A DNA stretch of 15,002 bases from Propionibacteriaceae bacterium (GCA_031262845.1 JAISGZ010000227.1:1-15002), one strand, 5' to 3'. Numbered from the stretch's first letter, positions 1 through 6,345 are shown. Notes: a model not told the origin generated them from the letters alone. Numbers and translations: made by a program.

Positions 1-1241
1 AAAGCCGTGGCGAGGATGTCAATCCGCTTGTCAACGCCAGCCGGGCCAACGCCCTGAGCGCCGAGCAACTGACCGGTGGCCGGATCGAGATGAACCACGA
101 GGTGCATCTGTTCGGCGCCGGGGAAATAACCGGCGTGATCTTGTGGATGAAGGTGAAGGGTCGTGAAGGCTCGACCGGCAGCCGTCAAGCTGGCCCGATT
201 GGCGCCGGTCAGGGCGGCCGTCAACTCGCCCACCCGGACAATCGCCGTACCCAGCGGGCGCGGGATCGGCCGGGCTGAACGTCCCGAGGTGTCGGCGGCA
301 ATGGCGTCCGCCACCAACCGGCCAGCCCGGTTGGCCGGCCCAGCCAACATCACAGGGCGGCGAGCCCCAGTCACCGCATCCTGGCTCAAAGTGGCGTCAC
401 CGGCCGCCCAGATGTGCGGCAGATTGGTCCGACCGTGCTCGTCGACCACGATGGCGCCACGTTCGCAGACCACGCCAGCGGCTTCGGCCAGCGCCGTGTC
501 CGGTCGGACACCGGCCGCCACGACGACGATATCCGCCGTCACGCTGTCACCGTCGCTCAAGCTGACGACCGCCTGACCAGCCTGATCGCTGATCTGCTGG
601 GCCGACACACCAGCCCGGACGGTCAAGCCCAAGCGGCGCAATTCGGCGGTCACGAGGTAGGCCAATTCGGTTTCCAGCGGCGGCAAAACATGGGGCGCCA
701 ATTCGACGACCGTGACCGCCAGACCGCGCCGTTGCAAGGCTTCGGCCGCTTCGAGGCCGATAAAGCCGGCCCCCAAGACAACCGCCGACTTGGCGCCGCC
801 ACCGAGCCGCTGAACCAGCGCCGTGGCTTCGTCCACGGTCTGCAGGGCCGTCACCGCCGGATGATCGATCCCGGGGATCGGCGGCCGCACCGCCACCGCG
901 CCGGGGGCCAGAATCAGCTGATCGTAGGCCAGGGTGACAGGTCCGTCGGGCGTGTTCGCCGTCACCGTCTGCAGCTTCGAATCGATGCTGACGACGTCGT
1001 GATGAGGCCGGACGTCGAGGTTGAGGGAAGCTTCCAACCCGGCCGGGGTTTGGACGAGTAAAGCTGATTCGTCGGTGATTTCCCCACCGACGTAGTAGGG
1101 CAAACCACAGTTGGCGAACGACACGTAGGGTCCGCGTTCGAGGACGGTGATCTGGCTGTTTTCGTCGAGGCGCCGCATCCGGGCGGCCGCTGACATGCCG
1201 CCGGCGACTCCGCCGACGATGATGATGCGCTGTTCGGTCAT
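1..1241 (-). CDS. CoA-disulfide/persulfide reductase family FAD-dependent oxidoreductase (3' end cut by window)
   Basis: Reading the minus strand from the ATG at 1241 gives 413 codons with no stop before the window edge. The family are cytoplasmic flavoenzymes that use NAD(P)H to reduce CoA disulfide, CoA persulfide or related low-molecular-weight disulfides. Visible in order: an N-terminal FAD-binding GGVAGGMSAAAR (residues 10-21); the single-cysteine active site SFANCGLPYY (41-50, Cys45), characteristic of CoADR-type rather than two-cysteine reductases; an NAD(P)-binding GAGFIGLEAAEAL (157-169); a second FAD contact AAGDAT (279-284); and a dimerisation domain with HAGYFPGA (369-376) and GVDKRIDILATA (402-413). 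Some relatives carry a C-terminal rhodanese domain; whether this one does lies outside the window. The start is MTEQR at 1241 rather than the in-frame ATG at 1247, because the promoter places transcription start at about 1241-1242. It could also be annotated as an NADH oxidase, but the Cys motif and operator favour a thiol/persulfide role. Confidence 0.9.
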   Translation of the reverse strand, partial: MTEQRIIIVGGVAGGMSAAARMRRLDENSQITVLERGPYVSFANCGLPYYVGGEITDESALLVQTPAGLEASLNLDVRPHHDVVSIDSKLQTVTANTPDGPVTLAYDQLILAPGAVAVRPPIPGIDHPAVTALQTVDEATALVQRLGGGAKSAVVLGAGFIGLEAAEALQRRGLAVTVVELAPHVLPPLETELAYLVTAELRRLGLTVRAGVSAQQISDQAGQAVVSLSDGDSVTADIVVVAAGVRPDTALAEAAGVVCERGAIVVDEHGRTNLPHIWAAGDATLSQDAVTGARRPVMLAGPANRAGRLVADAIAADTSGRSARPIPRPLGTAIVRVGELTAALTGANRASLTAAGRAFTTLHLHPQDHAGYFPGAEQMHLVVHLDPATGQLLGAQGVGPAGVDKRIDILATA

Positions 1242-1248
1242 GACCATG

Positions 1249-1277
1249 ACTATACCCCCGGGGGTATTTTTGACCAA
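1249..1277 (-). promoter_or_regulatory. Promoter of the CoA-disulfide reductase gene
   Basis: On the minus strand a -35-like TTGGTC (1277-1272) is followed after exactly 17 bp by a -10-like TATAGT (1254-1249). Transcription would then begin around 1242-1241, on or next to the ATG of MTEQR, giving a leaderless mRNA. The spacer and the first -10 bases contain the 16-bp palindrome listed separately. Boxes and spacing are read directly; promoter activity is inferred. Confidence 0.6.
1252..1267. promoter_or_regulatory. CsoR/CstR-type operator palindrome
   Basis: ATACCCCCGGGGGTAT is a perfect 16-bp inverted repeat centred at 1259/1260. Its shape, ATA followed by a C run, a G run and TAT, matches known operators of CsoR-family repressors (copper-sensing CsoR and persulfide-sensing CstR). 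It overlaps the spacer and -10 box of the reductase promoter, so a bound tetramer would block RNA polymerase. The thiol/persulfide-type product favours a CstR-like sulfur-stress sensor over a copper sensor. No repressor gene is in the window. Confidence 0.6.
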
Positions 1278-1392
1278 GTCGCTGTCCGCTCACTGGGACC
1301 TTGCCGATACCGGGGGCAAGCTTCAGATGTGGGACGGTCGCACCGGTCGGGTGGTGAAGACGTCTTAGCGGGCGCGGAGGTCGGATAGTGGG

Positions 1393-1462
1393 CTGTCAAG
1401 CTGGACAGTCGACAAGATGCCGTGCCTGACATTGGGGAGCTGTCAGGCATATCGTCTAGGGT
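1393..1462 (+). promoter_or_regulatory. Upstream region of the M16 operon with two TGTC/GACA inverted repeats
   Basis: Two inverted repeats lie just upstream of the first M16 gene. CTGTC (1393-1397) pairs with GACAG (1404-1408) across 6 bases. TGCCTGACA (1423-1431) pairs perfectly with TGTCAGGCA (1441-1449) across 9 bases. A weak -35-like TTGGGG (1432-1437) sits in the loop of the second repeat, and a weak -10-like TAGGGT lies at 1457-1462, so the repeat could be an operator over the promoter. The promoter boxes are poor matches and are tentative. Confidence 0.35.
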
Positions 1463-1471
1463 GGGGGCGCT

Positions 1472-2749
1472 ATGGACATTCAGCCACTGACGTATCCCGT
1501 CCACCGCGGCCAGCTCGCCAATGGCTTGCGCGTCGTCGTCAGTCCCGACCCGTGGGCGCCGGCGGTCGCCGTGAACTTGTGGTACGACGTTGGTTCGGCC
1601 CACGAAACCCCAGGCCGGACTGGCTTTGCTCACCTGTTTGAACATCTCATGTTTTCGGGTTCGGCCCAGGTCGCCTCGGGGGAACATCTGTCCCAGTTAC
1701 AGGCCCTCGGTGGCGAGGTCAACGCCACGACGAGCTTCGACCGAACGAACTATTTTGAGACCGTGCCGCCGGGCGTAACGAGCTTGGCGCTGTGGTACGA
1801 GGCCGACCGGCTCGGTTCGCTGCTAACGGCTATCGACCAGGCCAAGTTGGACACCGAACGTGAGGTCGTCAAAGAGGAGAAGCGCCAGCGCTACGACAAC
1901 GTGCCTTACGGCGACGCCTTCGCTCATCTGGTCGAATTGACGTTTGGTTCCGACCACCCTTATGGCCACCTCCCGATTGGCTCGATGGCCGATCTGGACG
2001 CCGCTAGTTTGGCCGACGTCCAGGCTTTCTTCGACCGCCACTACCGGCCTGGCAACGCCGTTCTGTCGCTGGCCGGCGCGATCGGCGAGGACGAAGGGCT
2101 ACGTTTGGCCGAGGACTTTTTCGGTGATCTGCCGGCCAATCCGCCACCGCCGCGTTTAACCGTGCCGACCTGGGCGCCGATCGACGGCCTGCCCCGGGCC
2201 GACCTCATCCGACCGGTCCCCCAGGAAGCGCTCTATTGGGCTTGGCGGGTGCCGCCGCTTGGTGCTGATGACCACGAAGCGATCGGTTTGGCTTTGTCGA
2301 TCCTCGGCGACGGGATGACCGCCCGCCTCCACCAAGACCTCGTCCGGACGGAGTTGGCCGACGCTGTGGCTTGCTCCGACCTTGACTTGCAGCGCGGCAA
2401 TTCACTGGCCGTCGTCTCGGCCACAGCCTGTGACGGCGTCGAGTTGGAACGGCTGGAAGAGGCTTTACTCGTCGTCTGGGACCGTTTCCTGACCGAAGGA
2501 CCGAGCCCAGCCGAGATTCAACGGGCCATCGCCCGCGCCACCCGGGACTGGCTGTTCTCCCTAGCCAGCCTCGATTCACGAGCCGACGCCCTATCGGAGG
2601 CGACGATCGCCTTCGACGATCCCGACCGGATCAACCACTGGCTGGTCGAGTTGGCCGGGCTCGACATCCAGGCCATCACCGAGGCCGCCTACCGCTGGCT
2701 TGACCCCACCCACCGAGCGACCTTGAGCTTCCGGAAGGAGGCCGCGTGA
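1472..2749 (+). CDS. M16 family zinc metallopeptidase, catalytic (HXXEH) subunit
   Basis: The 425-residue protein belongs to the two-domain M16B class, whose members degrade short or unfolded peptides inside a clam-shell chamber. The inverted zinc motif HLFEH is at residues 54-58 (His54 and His58 as ligands, Glu57 as catalytic base). A Glu about 77 residues later, probably Glu135 in DTEREVVKEEKR, would be the third ligand. The conserved HPYGHLPIG and FFDRHYRPGNAVLSLAG segments follow. The C-terminal half has GMTARLHQDL but lacks the family's Arg-X6-Tyr pair. No signal peptide is visible, so it is probably cytoplasmic. A GGGGG run ending 4 bases before the ATG may serve as a weak ribosome binding site. 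Its last 4 bases overlap the start of the next gene, which supplies the missing pair, so the two products probably form a heterodimer. Confidence 0.9.
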   Translation: MDIQPLTYPVHRGQLANGLRVVVSPDPWAPAVAVNLWYDVGSAHETPGRTGFAHLFEHLMFSGSAQVASGEHLSQLQALGGEVNATTSFDRTNYFETVPPGVTSLALWYEADRLGSLLTAIDQAKLDTEREVVKEEKRQRYDNVPYGDAFAHLVELTFGSDHPYGHLPIGSMADLDAASLADVQAFFDRHYRPGNAVLSLAGAIGEDEGLRLAEDFFGDLPANPPPPRLTVPTWAPIDGLPRADLIRPVPQEALYWAWRVPPLGADDHEAIGLALSILGDGMTARLHQDLVRTELADAVACSDLDLQRGNSLAVVSATACDGVELERLEEALLVVWDRFLTEGPSPAEIQRAIARATRDWLFSLASLDSRADALSEATIAFDDPDRINHWLVELAGLDIQAITEAAYRWLDPTHRATLSFRKEAA

Positions 2750-4068
2750 AAACCCGACCTGAGGTCCGCCGCAGTGGCGCTTGGCAGTTCCCCACCCCGG
2801 CCGTGACCGAGTTCGACAATGGCCTGACGCTGTGGAGTTACGACTTGCCGGGGCAATATGTGGTGTCGGCGACGGTCGTCTTGCCGGTGCCGCTGACGGC
2901 TGAGCCGGTGACCGAAGAGGGTGTCGCCACGCTGGCCGTCCGGGCCCTCGACGAGGGCACGTTGGCTCATCCGGGTTTCGCCTACGCCGCCGAGCTGGAG
3001 GCCATCGGCGCCCAGTACTCGGGTTGGGTGTCGAGCGCCGCCACGGCCACTCAGCTCGAGGTACCGGCCCAGTGGCTTCCGACCGGTCTGACTTTGTTCG
3101 CCGAAGCCCTGACTTCTCCGGCTTTCGATCCGGCCGATATCGATCGCTTGATTGCCAACCGGCTGGCCGAGTTGACCCAGCTCCAAGCCAGTGGCCGCCA
3201 ATTGGCTAGTTGGCTGATCCGGTCAACCATCGTGGCGGCCGGTCAGCGGGCCGCCCGGCCAGTCGGCGGTTCACACGCCACCGTGGCGGCTCTATCGGCC
3301 CCCGCCGTGCGGGCTTTTCACGACCGCCATTACGGGCCCGACCAGGCAATTCTGGTCGTCGCCGGGGATTTGTCGGGTTACGATCTGCCGGCCCTGGCCG
3401 AGACCGCTTTCGGTGACTGGCGCCGACCGGTTGAACGCCTGACCGCTGACCTCATCCAGCCTGGTCAGCCCCAGCAACGCCTCGTCAACCGGCCGTCGGC
3501 GGTCCAATCGGATATCCGGCTGGGCTGGTTCGGCCTCGACCGCCAGGACCCCCGCTTCCCGGCCTTCCAGGTAGCGGCGATGGCGATGGGTGGTGGTTTC
3601 TCGAGCCGCCTCAACCAGGTACTGCGGGAAACGCACGGCTGGACCTACGACGTGTCGCTCAGTAACCGGCCGTTCCAGCGTGGTGGTTACGTCAGCCTGG
3701 CGGCCTCGACTCAGACCGGCCACACGCGGGATCTGATCGACGAGGCCCGTCGCCTGATCCGGCTCGACGATACGTTCACGCAGGCCGAGGTTGACGACGC
3801 CATCGGTTTCCTCGTTAGTGCTGCCCCGTTGAGCTACGCCACGGCCGACGCCGTCGCCGGACAGGCCGTCAGTTTGGCTAGTCACGGCCTCGACCACGGG
3901 CTGGTCAACGACCTGTTCCGGTCAATCGCTGAGGTCACGCCAGAGACTGCCACCGAGGTTTGGCGGTCTGTCATTGACCCGGACCAGGCCAGCTTGGTCG
4001 TGCTTGGTGATGGTGAAGCCTTGGCTGAGCCGCTGGGGTTGACGCCCGAGCCGATCCCGGTGCTTTGA
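2746..4068 (+). CDS. M16 family peptidase-like protein, non-zinc (R/Y pair) subunit
   Basis: The 440-residue protein starts at a GTG that overlaps the stop of the catalytic M16 gene (GTGA), implying translational coupling. Where the zinc motif should be it reads GVATLAVRALDEGT (residues 59-72), with no histidines, so it cannot bind the catalytic zinc. Its C-terminal domain has SSRLNQVLRETHGWTYDV (286-303), where Arg294 and Tyr301 show the seven-residue spacing of the substrate-gripping R/Y pair of M16 enzymes. The FHDRHYGPDQAILVVAGDL segment (191-209) confirms the fold. In known heterodimeric M16B peptidases one subunit carries zinc and the other the R/Y pair, and this operon shows that split. 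The physiological substrate cannot be read from the sequence. Confidence 0.88.
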   Translation: MKTRPEVRRSGAWQFPTPAVTEFDNGLTLWSYDLPGQYVVSATVVLPVPLTAEPVTEEGVATLAVRALDEGTLAHPGFAYAAELEAIGAQYSGWVSSAATATQLEVPAQWLPTGLTLFAEALTSPAFDPADIDRLIANRLAELTQLQASGRQLASWLIRSTIVAAGQRAARPVGGSHATVAALSAPAVRAFHDRHYGPDQAILVVAGDLSGYDLPALAETAFGDWRRPVERLTADLIQPGQPQQRLVNRPSAVQSDIRLGWFGLDRQDPRFPAFQVAAMAMGGGFSSRLNQVLRETHGWTYDVSLSNRPFQRGGYVSLAASTQTGHTRDLIDEARRLIRLDDTFTQAEVDDAIGFLVSAAPLSYATADAVAGQAVSLASHGLDHGLVNDLFRSIAEVTPETATEVWRSVIDPDQASLVVLGDGEALAEPLGLTPEPIPVL

Positions 4069-4209
4069 GCGGCCGTTCCTGATACGGGCGTATGAGCAGG
4101 TTGTAATAAAGAACATTCACGTCACTCCACCCAGCCGAAAATTCGGGCGCGGGTGTCAACAGTGACAATCCCTACGGCTTAACCGCAATTCATCGGTTGG
4201 GTGTGGAGA

Positions 4210-4335
4210 TGGTACGGGCAGGCCCAGCGCAAAGGCGCCTGGGCCCGCCCGTGAGGAGGGGCCGGCTGCGTCCCCCCAGACCGCAGCCAACCAAACAATT
4301 CGGTTAACGGTTTGAGCTGGCCTTTTGTCGTACCA
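4210..4335. ncRNA. Candidate structured RNA or terminator region (unidentified)
   Basis: A strong hairpin spans 4214-4252: six base pairs, a 1x1 mismatch, seven pairs, a one-base bulge and three pairs closed by an AAAG loop. A second hairpin pairs GGCTGCG (4264-4270) with CGCAGCC (4282-4288). A 7-bp complement, TGGTACG (4210-4216) with CGTACCA (4329-4335), could close the whole domain, competing with the foot of the first hairpin. No U-run follows, so a classical terminator is not evident. Strand is unknown because the structure is symmetric. It may be a small RNA, a termination region for the M16 operon, or a structured spacer. Confidence 0.3.
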
Positions 4336-4504
4336 GCGACCCCGTCACACAACTTAACGCCCGGTTGCTGCGGCTTTATTCCGCGACCCTGAAAATTCGT
4401 CCAAAGACCCTGTCGGGCCGTGAAGAGCTGGTGCTTCGTGATGGTCAAGGCAACAGCCGTCAAGGCACTCGACCACTCAAGGTGAGGAAATCGGCCGCGG
4501 CCGC

Positions 4505-4510
4505 TATAGT
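4505..4510 (+). promoter_or_regulatory. -10 box for tRNA-Thr
   Basis: TATAGT lies 14 bases before the mature tRNA 5' end, a suitable -10 position for a short 5' leader. It is identical to the -10 proposed for the reductase gene at 1249-1254. No good -35 hexamer is visible 16-19 bases upstream. Confidence 0.45.
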
Positions 4511-4524
4511 TTCTTCTCGGCCTC

Positions 4525-4600
4525 GCCACCTTAGCTCAGTCGGTAGAGCGGCTCACTCGTAATGAGCAGGTCAAGAGTTCGATTCTCTTAGGTGGCTCCA
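4525..4600 (+). tRNA. tRNA-Thr (anticodon CGT)
   Basis: The full cloverleaf can be folded by eye. The acceptor stem is GCCACCT with AGGTGGC. The D stem is GCTC/GAGC with loop AGTCGGTA. The anticodon stem GCTCA/TGAGC encloses loop CTCGTAA, giving anticodon CGT at positions 34-36. The variable loop is AGGTC, and the T arm is AAGAG-TTCGATT-CTCTT. The discriminator is T, and the CCA tail is encoded (4598-4600). The anticodon reads ACG threonine codons, common in GC-rich genomes. The gene for dCTP deaminase begins 19 bases downstream. Confidence 0.97.
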
Positions 4601-4619
4601 GGGCAGTTAAGCTGCCGTC

Positions 4620-5195
4620 ATGCTCTTGTCAGATCGTGACATTCGCCAGGAAATCGCGGGCGCTCGAATCGCCTTGTCGCCGTGGGATCCAGCGATGCTT
4701 CAGCCAGCCAGTGTCGATATTCACCTGGACCGGCATTTCCGGATTTTCGAAAACCATCGTTACGCCGTCATCGACCCGTCGGCCGAACAAGCCGATCTCA
4801 CGCGAGCCGTCGAACCGCCCGGCGACGAGCCCTTCGTGCTGCATCCCGGTGAGTTCGCCCTCGGTTCGACCTGGGAACAGATCACGCTGCCCGACGACAT
4901 CGCCGCCCGTATCGAGGGTAAGTCGTCACTCGGCCGACTCGGCCTGTTGACCCACTCGACGGCAGGCTTCATCGACCCCGGTTTCCAAGGCCACGTCACG
5001 CTCGAGTTGTCGAATATGGCGACCATGCCGCTGCTGCTCTACCCCGGGATGAAGATCGGTCAGCTCTGCTTCTTCCGCCTCAGTTCGGCGGCCGAACACC
5101 CCTACGGCAGTGGTGGCCTGGCCTCGCACTACCAAGGACAACGGGGACCGACGCCAAGCCGGTCGTATCAGGGGTTCAGTCGCGTCGCTGTCTGA
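4620..5195 (+). CDS. dcd: dCTP deaminase, probably bifunctional (dCTP deaminase/dUTPase)
   Basis: The enzyme removes the amino group of dCTP on the route to dUMP for thymidylate synthesis. The 191-residue length is normal. The core reads EGKSSLGRLGLL (residues 99-110) then THSTAGFIDPGF (111-122), followed by VTLELSN (126-132), where Glu129 is the expected catalytic acid. GMKIGQLCFFRL (143-154) and the C-terminal YQGQRGPTPSRSYQ (171-184) complete the trimer active site. The HSTAGFIDPGF version resembles the Mycobacterium tuberculosis bifunctional enzyme, which makes dUMP directly, rather than the E. coli deaminase-only version, so bifunctionality is inferred. No Shine-Dalgarno is seen before the ATG. 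The tRNA ends 19 bases upstream, so the mRNA may share the tRNA promoter and be freed by tRNA 3' processing. Confidence 0.95.
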   Translation: MLLSDRDIRQEIAGARIALSPWDPAMLQPASVDIHLDRHFRIFENHRYAVIDPSAEQADLTRAVEPPGDEPFVLHPGEFALGSTWEQITLPDDIAARIEGKSSLGRLGLLTHSTAGFIDPGFQGHVTLELSNMATMPLLLYPGMKIGQLCFFRLSSAAEHPYGSGGLASHYQGQRGPTPSRSYQGFSRVAV

Positions 5196-5199
5196 GTGG
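5174..5199 (+). repeat. Direct repeat, copy 1 (3' end of dcd)
   Basis: This 26-base unit covers the last codons and stop of dcd. It recurs 102 bases downstream with 3 mismatches (23/26 identical). The final 15 bases, TCGCTGTCTGAGTGG, are identical in both copies. Confidence 0.75.
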
Positions 5200-5210
5200 G
5201 GCGTTGTCTC

Positions 5211-5264
5211 GGTCAGCATTTTGTGTGTCGCTTTTGACGTGCCCTCGTCGGAGACACCCTGACC
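5211..5264 (+). terminator. Three-tier stem-loop downstream of dcd (terminator-like or regulatory)
   Basis: Three nested stems are perfect complements: GGTCAG (5211-5216) with CTGACC (5259-5264), GTGTC (5225-5229) with GACAC (5253-5257), and GACG (5236-5239) with CGTC (5246-5249). A 10-bp palindrome TCTGGCCAGA follows at 5265-5274. There is no U tract, so the terminator role is an inference from position 16 bases after the dcd stop. The whole structure lies between the two copies of the 26-base repeat. Confidence 0.35.
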
Positions 5265-5275
5265 TCTGGCCAGAA

Positions 5276-5301
5276 GTTCAGCCACTTCGCTGTCTGAGTG
5301 G
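5276..5301 (+). repeat. Direct repeat, copy 2 (duplicate of the dcd 3' end)
   Basis: This is the second copy of the dcd-terminal 26-mer, exactly 102 bases from the first and in the same reading phase. In that frame it would end FSHFAV-stop, compared with FSRVAV-stop in dcd. It could be the trace of a tandem duplication, of an insertion that duplicated the gene end, or of a vanished gene. Confidence 0.7.
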
Positions 5302-5416
5302 ACTCATCCGTCTACACCGCCTTTGCTGATCCCCACTTGATCTGTGGGCACCGCTTGATCCGGTCAACGAGTCCTCCCCTGGCTCCGTCGTGGCTCGTTC
5401 GCTGAGACAGAACGAC

Positions 5417-5422
5417 TACCCT
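5417..5422 (+). promoter_or_regulatory. -10-like box for the GatB/YqeY gene
   Basis: TACCCT lies 7 bases before the ATG at 5430, and no Shine-Dalgarno is present, so a leaderless transcript starting at or beside the ATG is likely. No clear -35 element is seen. Confidence 0.4.
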
Positions 5423-5429
5423 GGGCTCC

Positions 5430-5891
5430 ATGGCTGAACTCAAGACCCGTTTACGTACCGACCTCAACCAAGCGATGAAGGCCCGCCAGACCTTCCAGAC
5501 CCAAGCTCTCCGGATGGCTCTGACCGCGATCACGAACGAGGAAGTGGCTGGTGCTTCGGCCCGTGAGCTGAGCGCTGACGAAGAACAGAAAATCCTGACC
5601 CGCGAAGTCCGCAAGCGCCGTGAATCCGCCGATATCTACGCCCAAGCCAACCGCTCCGAACTGGCAAGTAAAGAGACCGCTGAAGCTGATTTCCTCGCCA
5701 CCTACCTACCGGCCGCCCTGACCGAGGACGAACTCGACGCCATCGTCACCTCTGTCCTGGCCGCGAACCCCGACGCCACCCTCAAACAAATGGGCCTGAT
5801 CATCAAAGCTGTCAACGCTCAAGTTCAAGGCCGCGCCCCCGGCGCCACCGTGGCCGCGAAGGTCAAAGCCGCTCTCCCACCTGCTGCTTGA
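5430..5891 (+). CDS. GatB/YqeY domain-containing protein
   Basis: The 153-residue protein is the usual length for the stand-alone YqeY family. It begins AELKTRLRTDLNQAMKARQ, the charged N-terminal helix of the family, and continues with LRMALTAITNEEVA and the RKRRESADIYAQANR segment. The second helical subdomain holds LPAALTEDELDAIV, ATLKQMGLIIKAV and VQGRAPGATVAAKVK. The family is related to the tRNA-binding tail of GatB, the amidotransferase subunit that corrects mischarged Glu-tRNA(Gln) and Asp-tRNA(Asn). What the free-standing protein does is not well established. The start is chosen at the ATG directly after a TACCCT -10-like box. Confidence 0.92.
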   Translation: MAELKTRLRTDLNQAMKARQTFQTQALRMALTAITNEEVAGASARELSADEEQKILTREVRKRRESADIYAQANRSELASKETAEADFLATYLPAALTEDELDAIVTSVLAANPDATLKQMGLIIKAVNAQVQGRAPGATVAAKVKAALPPAA

Positions 5892-5920
5892 CGTACACCA
5901 GGGTCATCAGGAGAACTGAC

Positions 5921-6229
5921 ATGACCGACAGCACGAAGCCGCCCGCCGGTCTTTACGACTCTGTCGATCTGGAGACCGAGGAGTTCTACGACACCGCTGG
6001 CCACCGGATCACCGAAGAAAGCAACCAGCGCCTAGTCGAGGAAGTTCATAAGACGAGCGGGCGGCAGTCACAGACCGGACCAGGACACCATCCGCCCGTG
6101 ACTAACTGTTGGCTCACTGACGCCCGAGCAGTGGTTGATCAGGCCGGTCTTTACGTCGACGGTGAGTGGGACAATCTCCGTCGCGAAGAGAGGCCACGTG
6201 GAGCTTCGTTCACAGCTTCAGCGGCGTAA
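5921..6229 (+). CDS. Small protein, possibly ribbon-helix-helix (antitoxin-like)
   Basis: The ATG at 5921 is preceded 6 bases earlier by a good Shine-Dalgarno AGGAGA (5909-5914). It is therefore preferred over an upstream in-frame ATG at 5888 that overlaps the previous stop codon. The 102-residue product begins with an acidic segment, GLYDSVDLETEEFYDTAGHRI, then ITEESNQRLVEEVHKTSGR, a Gly/Pro/His linker, and PVTNCWLTDARAVVDQAGLY. A strand of alternating residues followed by helix-forming stretches resembles small actinobacterial ribbon-helix-helix proteins with a GRPSLTG-type linker; here that region reads GRQSQTG. The helices after the strand are poorly formed and the tail (RPRGASFTASAA) looks unconstrained, so it may be degenerate. 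No toxin gene follows. The family call is tentative; the coding call rests on the ribosome site and codon use. Confidence 0.6.
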   Translation: MTDSTKPPAGLYDSVDLETEEFYDTAGHRITEESNQRLVEEVHKTSGRQSQTGPGHHPPVTNCWLTDARAVVDQAGLYVDGEWDNLRREERPRGASFTASAA

Positions 6230-6332
6230 GCCTGATTCTCTGTGATCCATCGGTTGAATCACCCAGGTCCGAACCGCTGAGCCCACTCAACCTGCTTCTG
6301 CAACGTTGTCCATCGCCGCAGTGAAAAACCTG

Positions 6333-6338
6333 TATTTT
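6333..6338 (+). promoter_or_regulatory. -10-like box for the NACHT gene
   Basis: TATTTT lies exactly 7 bases before the ATG at 6346, with no Shine-Dalgarno between, which again suggests a leaderless transcript. No convincing -35 element is visible; TTGTCC at 6306-6311 is too far away. Confidence 0.35.
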
Positions 6339-6345
6339 GGCTTGC

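Larger units (their letters stand above)
4069..4524. other. Gene-free 456-base gap between the M16 operon and tRNA-Thr
   Basis: Open frames here lack convincing starts or recognisable products. The visible content is secondary structure. A weak stem-loop follows the M16 stop (about 4079-4101), and an AACCG/CGGTT hairpin lies near 4181-4198. The strong hairpins of 4210-4335 are listed separately, and the tRNA promoter is at the right end. I searched by eye for RNase P RNA, tmRNA and SRP RNA signatures and saw none. Confidence 0.5.

Noticed and set aside
547..1293. Long minus-strand open frame giving an Arg-rich protein
   Set aside because: It is a shifted frame of the reductase gene. The true frame from 1241 shows FAD and NAD motifs and the Cys active site, while this one is Arg/Gly-rich with no family pattern.
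1300..1320. CTTGCC/GGCAAG hairpin as a terminator
   Set aside because: It lies upstream of both divergent genes where no transcript should end, has only 6 pairs and no T-run.
4069..4524. RNase P RNA, tmRNA or SRP RNA in the gap before tRNA-Thr
   Set aside because: The conserved RNase P core, the tmRNA termini and the SRP GGAAG/AGCA loop signatures were not found.
4365..4562. Small plus-strand open frame running into the tRNA
   Set aside because: It overlaps the tRNA-Thr gene, lacks a ribosome site and has no recognisable pattern.
5211..5301. CRISPR-like or att site reading of the dcd repeat
   Set aside because: There are only two imperfect copies, no spacer regularity and no cas genes. No integrase is nearby and the insert is only 102 bases.
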